Source: Hyaloperonospora brassicae
Taxonomy: Eukaryota; Oomycota; Peronosporomycetes; Peronosporales; Peronosporaceae
NCBI GenBank assembly: GCA_947650285.1
Contig: CANTFL010001481.1
Span: forward strand, 62,001 to 126,000
Length of the DNA stretch: 64,000 nucleotides
Direction: 5' to 3'
The position numbers and the translations under genes are program-made. The notes below the pieces were generated by a model. It saw nothing but the letters and a program-made list of their open reading frames with translations. It made no database searches and was not told the origin of the DNA. Of the stretch, positions 1-10,935 are shown in pieces (position 1 is the stretch's first letter; each line of letters starts with the position of its first letter).

Positions 1-927
1 ATCGCCCCTAGCAATTGGGTGTAATTCCTGATCGCCCCCAGCGATTGGGTGTAGTTCCTGATCGCCTCCAGCATTGGGTGTAGTTCCTGATCGCCCCCAT
101 CAATGGAATGTGATTACTGATTGCCCCATCAGTTGGTTTTAGTTCAATCGATTCAGCGATTGGGTGTGACTCCTGATCGCCCTTAGAAATTGAGTCCGAT
201 TCTTGATCGACAAAAGCAATTGAGTGCGATTCTGGATCGACACCAGCGATTGGGTGTGACTGATGATGGCCCCTAGCAATTTGGTGTAATTCCTGATCGC
301 CCCCAGCAATTGGATGTTGTTCCTGATCGCCTCCAGCGATTAGGTGCAATTTGATCGCCCCTTGCGATTGAGATCGGATTCTAATCGTCCCCAGCAATTG
401 GGTGCGATTCCTAATCGACCCCAGCATTGGGTGTAGTTCCTGATTGCCCCCAGCAATTGGATGTTGTTCCTGATCGCCTCCAGCGATTGGGTGCAATTTT
501 GATCGCCCCTTGCGATTGAGATCGGATTCTAATCGTCCCCAGCAATTGGGTGCGATTCCTGATTAACCTCCGCAATTTGGTGTGGTTCCTGATGGCCCCA
601 GCGATTGAGTGTGACTCCTGATCGACCCCAGCGACCGGGTGGGATTCCTGATCCCCCTATCAATCGGTTGTGATTCTTGATCGACCACAGCAAGTGAATG
701 CGATTCCTGATCGCCCCTAGCAATTTAATGCGATTCATGATCTCCCCTAGCGATTGAGTGCGATTCCTGATCGACCCCAGCGATTTGGTGTGATTCCTGA
801 TGACCCCCAGCAATAGAGTGTGATTCGCGTTCGATCCCACGACCGGGTGTGATTCCTGATCGCCCTATCAATCTTTTGTGATTCTTGATCGACCCCAGCA
901 AGTGAATGCGATTCCTGATCGCCCCTA
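1..927 (+). repeat. 0.93-kb segmental duplication, copy a
   Basis: This stretch is nearly identical to 2,816-3,742, a constant offset of 2,815 bp. I found only isolated substitutions (for example GATCGCCCTTAG here against GATTGCCCTTAG at 2,990). Similarity stops at about base 928, where this copy continues with a CCCTAGCAATTTAATG monomer and the other with CCCCTGCGATTAAG. The left limit is unknown because the window begins inside it. Confidence 0.9.
304..585 (+). repeat. Internal ~147-bp tandem duplication
   Basis: The five-monomer segment beginning CAGCAATTGGATGTTG at 304 recurs at 451. Both copies carry the rare monomers CCCTTGCGATTGAGATCG and TCTAATCG. The second copy has one extra T in the GCAATTTTG stretch. 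The same arrangement is inherited by the copy at 2,816-3,742, so it predates the larger duplication. Confidence 0.75.
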
Positions 928-2012
928 GCAATTTAATGCGATTCATGATCTCCCCTAGCGATTGAGTGCGATTCCTGATCGACCCCAGCGATTTGGTGTG
1001 ATTCCTGATGACCCCCAGCAATAGAGTGTGATTCGCGTTCGATCCCACGACCGGGTGTGATTCCTGATCGCCCTATCAATCTTTTGTGATTCTTGATCGA
1101 CCCCAGCAAGTGAATGCGATTCCTGATCGCCCCCCGCGATTGAGTTCAGTTCCTGATCGACCCAGCAATTTGGTGTGATTCCTGATCGCCCTATCAATCG
1201 GTTGTGATTCTTGATTGACACCAGCGATTAGGTGTGATTCCTGATCGCCCCCCGCGATTGAGTTCAGTTCCTGATCGCCCCAGCAATTTGGTGTGATTCC
1301 TGATCGCCCTATCAATCGTTTGTGATTCTTGATCGACCCCAGCAAGTGAATGCGATTCCTGATCGCCCCCCGCGATTGAGTTCAGTTCCTGATCGCCCCA
1401 GCAATTTGGTGTGATTCCTGATCGCCCTATCAATCGGTTGTGATGCTTGATCGCCCCCAGCAAGTGAATGCGATTCCTGATCGCCCCCCGCGATTGAGTT
1501 CAGTTCCTGATCGCTCCAGCGAATTGGTGTGATTTCTGATCGCCCCCAGCAATATAGTGTGATTCCCGTTCGATCCCACGACCGGGTGTGATTCCTGATC
1601 GCCCTATCAATCTTTTGTGATTCTTGATCGACCCCAGCAAGTGAATGCGATTCCTGATCGCCCCCCGCGATTGAGTTCAGTTCCTGATCGCCCCAGCGAT
1701 TTGGTGTGATTTCTGATCGCCTTAGCATTGGGTGTGGCTCCTGATCGCCCCCAGCAATTGGGTGTGATTGCTGATCGCCCCCAGCGATTGAGTGCAATTC
1801 CTGAGCGACCCCATCGATTGCGTGAGATTCTAAATCGACCCCAGCGATTAGGTGTGACTCCTGCTCGCCCTCAAATTTGAATGCGATTCCTGATCGACCT
1901 CAGTGATTTAATGCGATTCATGATCGCCCCTAGCGATTGGGTGTGGTTCCGGATCGCCCTCAGCAATTGAGTGGCATTCCTGATCGCCCTTAGCAGTTGG
2001 GTGCGATTCCGG

Positions 2013-2299
2013 ATCGCCCCTAGCAATTGGGTGTAATTCCTGATCGCCCCCAGCGATTGGGTGTAGTTCCTGATCGACCCCAGCATTGGGTGTAGTTCCT
2101 GATCGCCCCCAGCAATGGAATGTGATTACTGATTGCCCTATCAATTGGTTGTGACTCCTGATCGCCCTTAGCGATTGAGTCCGATTCTTGATCGACAAAA
2201 GAAATTGAGTGCGATTCTGGATCGACACCAGCGATTGGGTGTGACTGATGATGGCCCCTAGCAATTTGGTGTAATTCCTGATCGCCCCCAGCAATTGGA
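2013..2299 (+). repeat. Partial diverged copy of the block 1 segment
   Basis: The order of rare monomers (TAGCAATTGGGTGTAA, then CAGCATTGGGTGTAG, the GACAAAAG monomer and ACTGATGATGGCCCC) matches 1-310 with scattered substitutions. Similarity ends where this copy reads GCAATTGGATAGATT while the others continue with GGATGTTG. It is an independent older copy of the same segment. Confidence 0.75.
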
Positions 2300-2317
2300 T
2301 AGATTCCTGATCGACCT

Positions 2318-2720
2318 CAGCGATTAGGAGCGATTCTAGATAGCCCCCAGCGATTGAGTGATATTCCTGATCGCCCCCAGCAGTTATTTGCGATTCCGGA
2401 TCGCCCCAGCGCTTAAGGGCATTTCTAGTTGCCGTTAGCAATTGGGTTCGGATACGGATCGTCTTCAGTGATCGGGTGCGCTTCCCGATCGCCCCCAGCC
2501 GTGGGTGTGGTTCTTGATCGGTTTCAGCAATGGAATGTGATTCCATATCGACCCCAGTGATTGGGTGTGACTCCTGATCGCCCCCAGCATTGGGTGTAGA
2601 TTCTGACTGGCCTCAGCAATTGAATGTGATTACTGATCGCCCCCAGCGATTGAGTGCAATTCCTGATCGCCCTCAGCGATTGAGTTCGGATCCTTATCGT
2701 TTACAGCGATTCGGTGCGAT
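2318..2720 (+). repeat. Most diverged monomers in the window
   Basis: Monomers here carry many private changes: AGTTATTTGCGATTCCGG, CAGCGCTTAAGGGCATT, TAGTTGCCGTTAGC, GGATACGGATCGTC and CCCAGCCGTGGGTGTGG. The 30-bp register can still be followed, so this is decayed satellite rather than an insertion. No ORF, RNA gene or transposon signature is visible. It lies directly upstream of the second copy of the 0.93-kb duplication. Confidence 0.7.
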
Positions 2721-2815
2721 TCCCGATCGGCTTCAGCAATTGGGTGTGGTTCCTGATCGCCCTCAGCAATTGAGTGGCATTCCTGATCGCCCCCAGCAGT
2801 TGGGTGCGATTCCGG

Positions 2816-3742
2816 ATCGCCCCTAGCAATTGGGTGTAATTCCTGATCGCCCCCAGCGATTGGGTGTAGTTCCTGATCGCCTCCAGCATTGGGTGTAGTT
2901 CCTGATCGCCCCCATCAATGGAATGTGATTACTGATTGCCCCATCAGTTGGTTTTAGTTCAATCGATTCAGCGATTGGGTGTGACTCCTGATTGCCCTTA
3001 GAAATTGAGTCCGATTCTTGATCGACAAAAGCAATTGAGTGCGATTCTGGATCGACACCAGCGATTGGGTGTGACTGATGATGGCCCCTAGCAATTTGGT
3101 GTAATTCCTGATCGCCCCCAGCAATTGGATGTTGTTCCTGATCGCCTCCAGCGATTAGGTGCAATTTGATCGCCCCTTGCGATTGAGATCGGATTCTAAT
3201 CGTCCCCAGCAATTGGGTGCGATTCCTAATCGACCCCAGCATTGGGTGTAGTTCCTGATTGCCCCCAGCAATTGGATGTTGTTCCTGATCGCCTCCAGCG
3301 ATTGGGTGCAATTTTGATCGCCCCTTGCGATTGAGATCGGATTCTAATCGTCCCCAGCAATTGGGTGCGATTCCTGATTAACCTCCGCAATTTGGTGTGG
3401 TTCCTGATGGCCCCAGCGATTGAGTGTGACTCCTGATCGACCCCAGCGACCGGGTGGGATTCCTGATCCCCCTATCAATCGGTTGTGATTCTTGATCGAC
3501 CACAGCAAGTGAATGCGATTCCTGATCGCCCCTAGCAATTTAATGCGATTCATGATCTCCCCTAGCGATTGAGTGCGATTCCTGATCGACCCCAGCGATT
3601 TGGTGTGATTCCTGATGACCCCCAGCAATAGAGTGTGATTCGCGTTCGATCCCACGACCGGGTGTGATTCCTGATCGCCCTATCAATCTTTTGTGATTCT
3701 TGATCGACCCCAGCAAGTGAATGCGATTCCTGATCGCCCCCT
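2816..3742 (+). repeat. 0.93-kb segmental duplication, copy b
   Basis: This copy aligns to 1-927 at a constant offset of 2,815 bp, including the rare GACAAAAG and GATTAACC monomers and the run ending GTTCGATCCCACGACC. Low divergence against the mutually divergent surroundings points to a comparatively recent duplication. The tandem unit would be about 2.8 kb, of which only the first part is present twice. Confidence 0.9.
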
Positions 3743-3850
3743 GCGATTAAGTTCAGTTCCTGATCGCCCCCAGCGATTTGGTGTGATTTCTGATCGCCTT
3801 AGCATTGGGTGTGGTTCCTGATCGCCCCCAGCAGTTGGGTGCGATTCCGG

Positions 3851-4356
3851 ATCGCCCCTAGCAATTGGGTGTATTTCCTGATCGCCCCCAGCGATTGGGT
3901 GTAGTTCCTGATCGCCTCCAGCATTGGGTGTAGTTCCTGATCGCCCCCATCAATGGAATGTGATTACTGATTGCCCCATCAATTGGTTTTGGTTCCTGAT
4001 CGATTCAGCGATTGAGTGTGACTCCTGATCGCCCTTAGAAATTGAGTCCGATTCTTGATCGACAAAAGCAATTGAGTGCGATTCTGGATCGACACCAGCG
4101 ATTGGGTGTGACTGATGATGGCCCCTAGCAATTTGGTGTAATTCCTGATCGGCCCCAGCAATTGGATGTTGTTCCTGATCGCCTCCAGCGATTAGGTGCA
4201 ATTTTGATCGCCCCTTGCGATTGAGATCGGATTCTAATCGTCCCCAGCAATTGGGTGCGATTCCTGATTAACCATCGCAATTTGGTGTGGTTCCTGATGG
4301 CCCCCAGCGATTGAGTGTGACTCCTGATCGACCCCAGCGACCGGGTGGGATTCCTG
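3851..4356 (+). repeat. Partial copy of the block 1 segment with internal deletion
   Basis: From the TAGCAATTGGGTGTAT monomer this follows 1-660 but lacks one copy of the internal 147-bp duplication. It has small changes such as GATCGGCCCCAGC and GATTAACCATCGC. It ends where the sequence joins the block 2 monomer order (CGACCGGGTGGGATT followed by CCTATCAATCG). Confidence 0.7.
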
Positions 4357-4830
4357 ATCGCCCTATCAATCGTTTGTGATTCTTGATCGACCCCAGCAAG
4401 TGAATGCGATTCCTGATCGCCCCCCGCGATTGAGTTCAGTTCCTGATCGACCCAGCAATTTGGTGTGATTCCTGATCGCCCTATCAATCGGTTGTGATTC
4501 TTGATTGACACCAGCGATTAGGTGTGATTCCTGATCGCCCCCCGCGATTGAGTTCAGTTCCTGATCGCCCCAGCAATTTGGTGTGATTCCTGATCGCCCT
4601 ATCAATCGTTTGTGATTCTTGATCGACCCCAGCAAGTGAATGCGATTCCTGATCGCCCCCGCGATTGAGTTCAGTTCCTGATCGCCCCAGCAATTTGGTG
4701 TGATTCCTGATCGCCCTATCAATCGGTTGTGATGCTTGATCGCCCCCAGCAAGTGAATGCGATTCCTGATCGCCCCCCGCGATTGAGTTCAGTTCCTGAT
4801 CGCTCCAGCGAATTGGTGTGATTTCTGATC

Positions 4831-5360
4831 GCCCCCAGAGATTAGGTGTGGTTCCTGATCGCCCCCAGCAATTGAGTTCGATATCTGATCGCCCCCAGCA
4901 ATTGAATACAATTCCTGATCGCCCCCAGCGATTAGGTGTGATTCCTGATTGCCCTATCAATCTTTTGTGATTCTTGATCGACCCCAGCAACTGAATGCGA
5001 TTCCTGATCGCCCCCGCGTTTGAGTTCTATTCCTGATCGACCCCAGCGATTTGGTGTGATTCCTGATGACCCCCAGCAATGGAGTGTGATTCCCGTTCGG
5101 TCCCACGACCGGGTGTGATTCCTGATCGCCCCCAGCGATTGAGTGTGACTCCTGATCGCCCCCAGCAATTTAATGCGATTCATGATCGCCCCCAGCGATT
5201 GGGTGTGATTCCTGATCGACCCCAGCGATTGAGTGCGATTCCTGATCAACCCCAGAGATTTGGTGTGATTCCTGATGGCCCCCAGCAATGGTGTGTGATT
5301 CCCGATCGACCCCAGCGACAGGATGTGATTCCTGATCGCCCTATCAATCGGTTGTGATTC
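4831..5360 (+). repeat. Duplicated segment, offset 1,271 bp, copy a
   Basis: From the CAGAGATTAGGTGTGG monomer through the CAATGGTGTGTGATTCCC and GCGACAGGATGTG monomers this matches 6,102-6,631. Differences are few: TTCCTGATGACC here against TTTCTGATGACC, and ACAGGATG here against ACCGGGTG. Confidence 0.85.
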
Positions 5361-6101
5361 TTGATCGACCCCAGCAAGTGAATGCGATTACTGATCGCCC
5401 CCGCGATTGAGTTCAGTTCCTGATCGCCCCAGCAATTTGGTGTGATTCCTGATCGCCCTATCAATCGGTTGTGAATCTTGATCGACCCCAGCAAGTGAAT
5501 GCGATTCCTGATCGCCCCCCGCGATTGAGTTCAGTTCCTGATCGACCCAGCAATTTGGTGTGATTTATGATCGGCTTAGCATTGGGTGTGGTTCCTGATC
5601 GCCCTCAGCAATTGAGTTCGATATCTGATCGCCCCTAGCAATTGAATACAATTCCTGATCGCCCCCAGCAATTTGGTGTGATTCCTGATCGCCCTATCAA
5701 TCGGTTGTGATTCTTGATCGACCCCAGCAAGTGAATGCGATTCCTGATCGCCCCCGCGATTGAGTTCAGTTCCTGATCGACCCAGCAATTTGGTGTGATT
5801 TATGATCGCCTTAGCTTTGGGTGTGGTTCCTGATCGCCCCCAGCAATTGAGTTCGATATCTGATCGCCCCCAGCAATTGAATACAATTCCTGATCGCTCC
5901 CAGCGATTAGGTGTGATTCCTGATCGCCCCACGCGATTGAGTTCAGTTCCTGATCGCCCCAGCAATTTGGTGTGATTCCTGATCACCCTATCAATCTTTT
6001 GTATACTTGATCGACCCCAGCAAGTGAATGCGGTTCCTGATCGCCCCCGCGATTGAGTTCTATTCCTGATCGACCCCAGCGATTTGGTGTGATTTTTGAT
6101 C

Positions 6102-6631
6102 GCCCCCAGAGATTAGGTGTGGTTCCTGATCGCCCCCAGCAATTGAGTTCGATATCTGATCGCCCCCAGCAATTGAATACAATTCCTGATCGCCCCCAGC
6201 GATTAGGTGTGATTCCTGATTGCCCTATCAATCTTTTGTGATTCTTGATCGACCCCAGCAACTGAATGCGATTCCTGATCGCCCCCGCGTTTGAGTTCTA
6301 TTCCTGATCGACCCCAGCGATTTGGTGTGATTTCTGATGACCCCCAGCAATGGAGTGTGATTCCCGTTCGGTCCCACGACCGGGTGTGATTCCTGATCGC
6401 CCCCAGCGATTGAGTGTGACTCCTGATCGCCCCCAGCAATTTAATGCGATTCATGATCGCCCCCAGCGATTGGGTGTGATTCCTGATCGACCCCAGCGAT
6501 TGAGTGCGATTCCTGATCAACCCCAGAGATTTGGTGTGATTCCTGATGGCCCCCAGCAATGGTGTGTGATTCCCGATCGACCCCAGCGACCGGGTGTGAT
6601 TCCTGATCGCCCTATCAATCGGTTGTGATTA
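6102..6631 (+). repeat. Duplicated segment, offset 1,271 bp, copy b
   Basis: This is the second copy of 4,831-5,360. A shorter third copy of its right end (CAATGGTGTGTG, GCGACCGGGTGTG, CCTATCAATCGG, then GATTATTGATCG) lies at about 6,870-6,970. The same end has therefore been copied at least twice. Confidence 0.85.
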
Positions 6632-9600
6632 TTGATCGACACCAGCGATTAGGTGTGATTCCTGATCGCCCCCAGCGATTGAGTGTGACTCCTGATCGCC
6701 CCCCGCGATTGAGTTCAGTTCCTGATCGCCCCAGCAATTTGGTGTGATTCCTGATCGCCCTATCAATCTTTTGTGATTCTTGATCGACCCCAGCAACTGA
6801 ATGCGATTCCTGATCGCCCCCGCGATTGAGTTCTATTCCTGATCGACCCCAGCGATTTGAAGTGATTCCTGATGGCCCCCAGCAATGGTGTGTGATTCCC
6901 GATCGACCCCAGCGACCGGGTGTGATTCCTGATCGCCCTATCAATCGGTTGTGATTATTGATCGACACCAGCAATTAGGTGTGATTCCTGATCGCCCCCC
7001 GCGATTGAGTTCAGTTCCTGATCGCCCCAGCAATTTGGTGTGATTCCTGATCGCCCTATCAATCGGTTGTGAATCTTGATCGACCCCAGCAACTGAATGC
7101 GATTCCTGATCGCCCCCGCGATTGAGTTCTATTCCTGATCGACCCCAGCGATTAGGTGTGATTCCTGATGACCCCCAGCAATGGAGTGTGATTCCCGTTC
7201 GATCCCACGACCGGGTGTGATTCCTGATCGCCCTATCAATCTTTTGTGATTCTTGATCGACCCCAGCAAGTGAATGCGATTCCTGATCGCCCCCTGCGAT
7301 TGAGTTCAGTTCCTGATCGTCCCCAGCGATATGGCGTGATTTCTGATCGCCTTAGAATTGGGTGTGGTTCCTGATCGCCCCCAGCAATTGGGTGTGATTG
7401 CTGATCGCCCCCAGCGATTGAGTGCAATTCCTGAGCGACCCCATCGATTGCATGATTCTAGATCGACCCCAGCGATTAGGTGTGACTCCTGCTCGCCCTA
7501 TCAATCGGTTGTGATTCTTGATCGACCCCAGCAACTGAATGCGATTCCTGATCGCCCCCGCGATTGAGTTCTATTCCTGATCGACCCCAGCGATTTGGTG
7601 TGATTCCTGATCGCCCTATCAATCTTTTGTGATTCTTGATCGACCCCAGCAAGTGAATGCGATTCCTGATCGCCCCCTGCGATTGAGTTCAGTTCCTGAT
7701 CGCCCCAGCGATTTGGTGTGATTTCTGATCGCCTTAGCATTGAGTGTAGTTCCAGATCGCCCCCAGCGATTGAGTTCGATATCTGATCGCCTTCAGCTAC
7801 TGAATGCAATTCCTGATCGCCCACAGCGGTTAGGTTTGATTCCTGATCGCCCTATGAATCGTTTGAGATTCTTGATCGCCCCCAGCAAGTGAATGCGATT
7901 CCTGATCGCCCCCGCGATTGATTTCTATTCCGGATCTCCCCCAGCGATTGGGTATCGTTCGTGATCGTTCCAGCAATTTAATGCGATTCATGATCGTCCC
8001 CAGCGATTTGGCGTGATTTCTGATCGCCTTAGAATTGGGTGTGGTTCCTGATCGCCCCCAGCAATTGGGTGTGATTGCTGATCGCCCCCAGCGATTGAGT
8101 GCAATTCCTGAGCGACCCCATCGATTGCATGATTCTAGATCGACCCCAGCGATTAGGTGTGACTCCTGCTCGCCCTATCAATCGGTTGTGATTCTTGATC
8201 GACCCCAGCAACTGAATGCGATTCCTGATCGCCCCCGCGATTGAGTTCAGTTCCTGATCGCCCCCAGCGATTAGGTGTGATTCCTGATCGCTCTATCAAT
8301 CTTTTGTGATTCTTGATCGACCCCAGCAACTGAATGCGATTCCTGATCGCCCCCGCGATTGAGTTCTATTCCTGATCGACCCCAGCGATTTGGTGTGATT
8401 CCTGATCGCCCTATCAATCTTTTGTGATTCTTGATCGACCCCAGCAAGTGAATGCGATTCCTGATCGCCCCCTGCGATTATGTTCAGTTCCTGATCGCCC
8501 CAGCGATTTGGTGTGATTTCTGATCGCCTTAGCATTGAGTGTAGTTCCAGATCGCCCCCAGCGATTGAGTTCGATATCTGATCGCCTTCAGCTACTGAAT
8601 GCAATTCCTGATCGCCCACAGCGGTTAGGTTTGATTCCTGATCGCCCTATGAATCGTTTGAGATTCTTGATCGCCCCCAGCAAGTGAATGCGATTCCTGA
8701 TCGCCCCCGCGATTGATTTCTATTCCGGATCTCCCCCAGCGATTGGGTATCGTTCGTGATCGTTCCAGCAATTTAATGCGATTCATGATCGTCCCCAGCG
8801 ATTTGGCGTGATTTCTGATCGCCTTAGAATTGGGTGTGATTGCTGATCGCCCCCAGCGATTGAGTGCAATTCCTGAGCGACCCCATCGATTGCATGATTC
8901 TAGATCGACCCCAGCGATTAGGTGTGACTCCTGCTCGCCCTATCAATCGGTTGTGATTCTTGATCGACCCCAGCAACTGAATGCGATTCCTGATCGCCCC
9001 CGCGATTGAGTTCAGTTCCTGATCGCCCCCAGCGATTAGGTGTGATTCCTGATCGCTCTATCAATCTTTTGTGATTCTTGATCGACCCCAGCAACTGAAT
9101 GCGATTTCTGATCGCCCCCGCGATTGAGTTCTATTCCTGATCGACCCCAGCGATTTGGTGTGATTCCTGATGGCCTCCAGCAATGGTGTGTGATTCCCGA
9201 TCGACCCCAGCGACCGGGTGTGATTCCTGATCGCCCTATCAATCGGTTGTGATTATTGATCGACACCAGCAATTAGGTGTGATTGCTGATCGCCCCCCGC
9301 GATTGAGTTCAGTTCCTGATCGCCCCAGCAATTTGGTGTGATTCCTGATCGCCCTATCAATCGGTTGTGAATCTTGATCGACCCCAGCAACTGAATGCGA
9401 TTCCTGATCGCCCCCGCGATTGAGTTCTATTCCTGATCGACCCCAGCGATTTGGTGTGATTCCTGATGACCCCCAGCAATGGAGTGTGATTCCCGTTTGA
9501 TCCCACGACCGGGTGTGATTCCTGATCGCCCTATCAATCTTTTGTGATTCTTGATCGACCCCAGCAAGTGAATGCGATTCCTGATCGCCCCCTGCGATTG

Positions 9601-10657
9601 AGTTCAGTTCCTGATCGTCCCCAGCGATTTGGCGTGATTTCTGATCGCCTTAGAATTGGGTGTGGTTCCTGATCGCCCCCAGCAATTGGGTGTGATTGCT
9701 GATCGCCCCCAGCGATTGAGTGCAATTCCTGAGCGACCCCATCGATTGCATGATTCTATATCGACCCCAGCGATTAGGTGTGACTCCTGCTCGCCCTATC
9801 AATCGGCTGTGATTCTTGATCGACCCCAGCAACTGAATGCGATTCCTGATCGCCCCCTGCGATTGAGTTCAGTTCCTGATCGCCCCAGCGATTTGGCGTG
9901 ATTTCTGATCGCCTCAGAATTGGGTGTGGTTCCTGATCGCCCCCAGCGACCGGGTGGGATTCCTGATCGCCCTATCAATCGGTTGTGATTCTTGATCGAC
10001 CCCAGCAAGTGAATGCGATTCCTGATCGCCCCCGCGATTGAGACAGTTCCTGATCGCCCCAGCAATTTGGTGTGCTTCCCGATCGCCCTATCAATCGGTT
10101 GTGATTCTTGATCGACCCCAGCAAGTGAATGCGATTCCTGATCGCCCCCGCGATTGAGTTCAGTTCCTGATCGACCCAGCAATTTGGTGTGATTTATGAT
10201 CGCCTTAGCATTGGGTGTGGTTCCTGATCGCCCCCAGCAATTGAGTTCGATATCTGATCGCCCCCAGCAATTGAATACAATTCCTGATCGCTCCCAGCGA
10301 TTAGGTGTGATTCCTGATCGCCCCACGCGATTGAGTTCAGTTCCTGATCGCCCCAGCAATTTGGTGTGATTCCTGATCACCCTATCAATCTTTTGTATAC
10401 TTGATCGACCCCAGCAAGTGAATGCGGTTCCTGATCGCCCCACGCGATTGAGTTCAGTTCCTGATCGCGCCAGCAATTTGGTGTGATTCCTGATCGCCCT
10501 ATCAATCGGTTGTGATTCTTGATCGACCCCAGCAAGTGAATGCGATTCCTGATCGCCTCCCGCGATTAAGTTCAGTTCTGATCGCTCCAGCGATTTGGTG
10601 TGATTTATGATCGCCTTAGCATTGGTTGTGGTTCCTGATCGCCCCCAGCAAGTGAAT

Positions 10658-10935
10658 GCATCCGATGCCCCCGCGAGAGTCGCCCCGGGGCCCGCTTCCC
10701 CCCCCGCGCCCCCGCCCACCCCGCCCCCCAACCCCCCAGATAGATTCCCAGGCCCCAGGGTCCCCCCGCTGCTCCGTCGCCCCAGTTGGGTGTTCCTGAT
10801 CCCCACAACTTGGATTCTGATCACCCCAGCATGAATCGATTCTGATCGCGATTAGGTGTTCCTGTCCCTATCAATGGTGTGATTTTGATGACCAAATGAA
10901 TGCGATTCCTGATCCCCCCGCGATTGAGTTCATTC
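10658..10935. other. Anomalous interruption: degraded satellite around a GC-rich core
   Basis: Satellite register is lost at 10,658 and regained by 10,936. On both sides of the core, monomers can still be recognised but contain many small deletions. Examples are GATCCCCACAACTTGG, TCACCCCAGCATGAATCG, CCTGTCCCTATCAATGG and GATGACCAAATGAATGCG. Deletion-dominated damage confined to one short interval suggests a poor consensus or assembly join. An old insertion with local decay is the alternative. Confidence 0.8.
10681..10776. other. GC-rich non-satellite core
   Basis: About 96 bp that I cannot align to the monomer. It consists mainly of C-runs separated by G or A (CCCCCCCGCGCCCCCGCCC, CCCCAGGGTCCCCCC) and has several CpGs. 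The minus strand carries many G-runs of 3-7. No coding potential is credible: the overlapping minus-strand frame gives only a Gly-rich low-complexity peptide. It could be a captured genomic fragment or a misassembled tip. Confidence 0.75.

Larger units (their letters stand above)
1..4360 (+). repeat. Block 1: diverged satellite monomers with long-period duplications
   Basis: These monomers are the most heterogeneous in the window. Private variants include GACAAAAGCAATT, TTGATCGCCCCTTGCG and GATTAACC, and monomer lengths vary around 30 bp. No short HOR is regular here; the visible order is made of long duplicated segments listed separately. High divergence and irregular length suggest an older or less often homogenised part of the array. 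Nothing else is present. Confidence 0.85.
4361..7314 (+). repeat. Block 2a: irregular HOR satellite
   Basis: Monomers recur in an irregular order dominated by CCTATCAATC (29 bp), CAAGTGAATG or CAACTGAATG, CCGCGATTGAGTTCAG, and CAATTTGGTGTG. Repeats of 3 to 6 monomers appear but no single period holds for more than a few copies. A 1,271-bp-offset duplication is listed separately. No other feature is visible. Confidence 0.85.

Noticed and set aside
1036..1060. tRNA gene suggested by GTTCGATCCC
   Set aside because: Flanking bases cannot form a T-arm or acceptor stem, no A box or anticodon arm is present, and the motif recurs as part of a satellite monomer.
2590..2826. Plus-strand frames with a DRPQRL-type decapeptide repeat, first seen here and found throughout
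   Set aside because: They resemble a repeat protein, but the period equals the satellite monomer, the frames are broken by 29-bp monomers, and there is no start context, signal peptide or non-repeat domain.
10661..10800. CpG-island promoter at the GC-rich insert
   Set aside because: It is only about 100 bp, dominated by C-runs, with no downstream gene, and bordered by deletion-damaged satellite.
9799..10824. 341-codon open frame on the minus strand, starting near the GC-rich insert
   Set aside because: It reads through satellite with a decapeptide periodicity and a Gly-rich stretch from the C-run insert. There is no recognisable domain, and the start depends on an interval that looks like consensus error.
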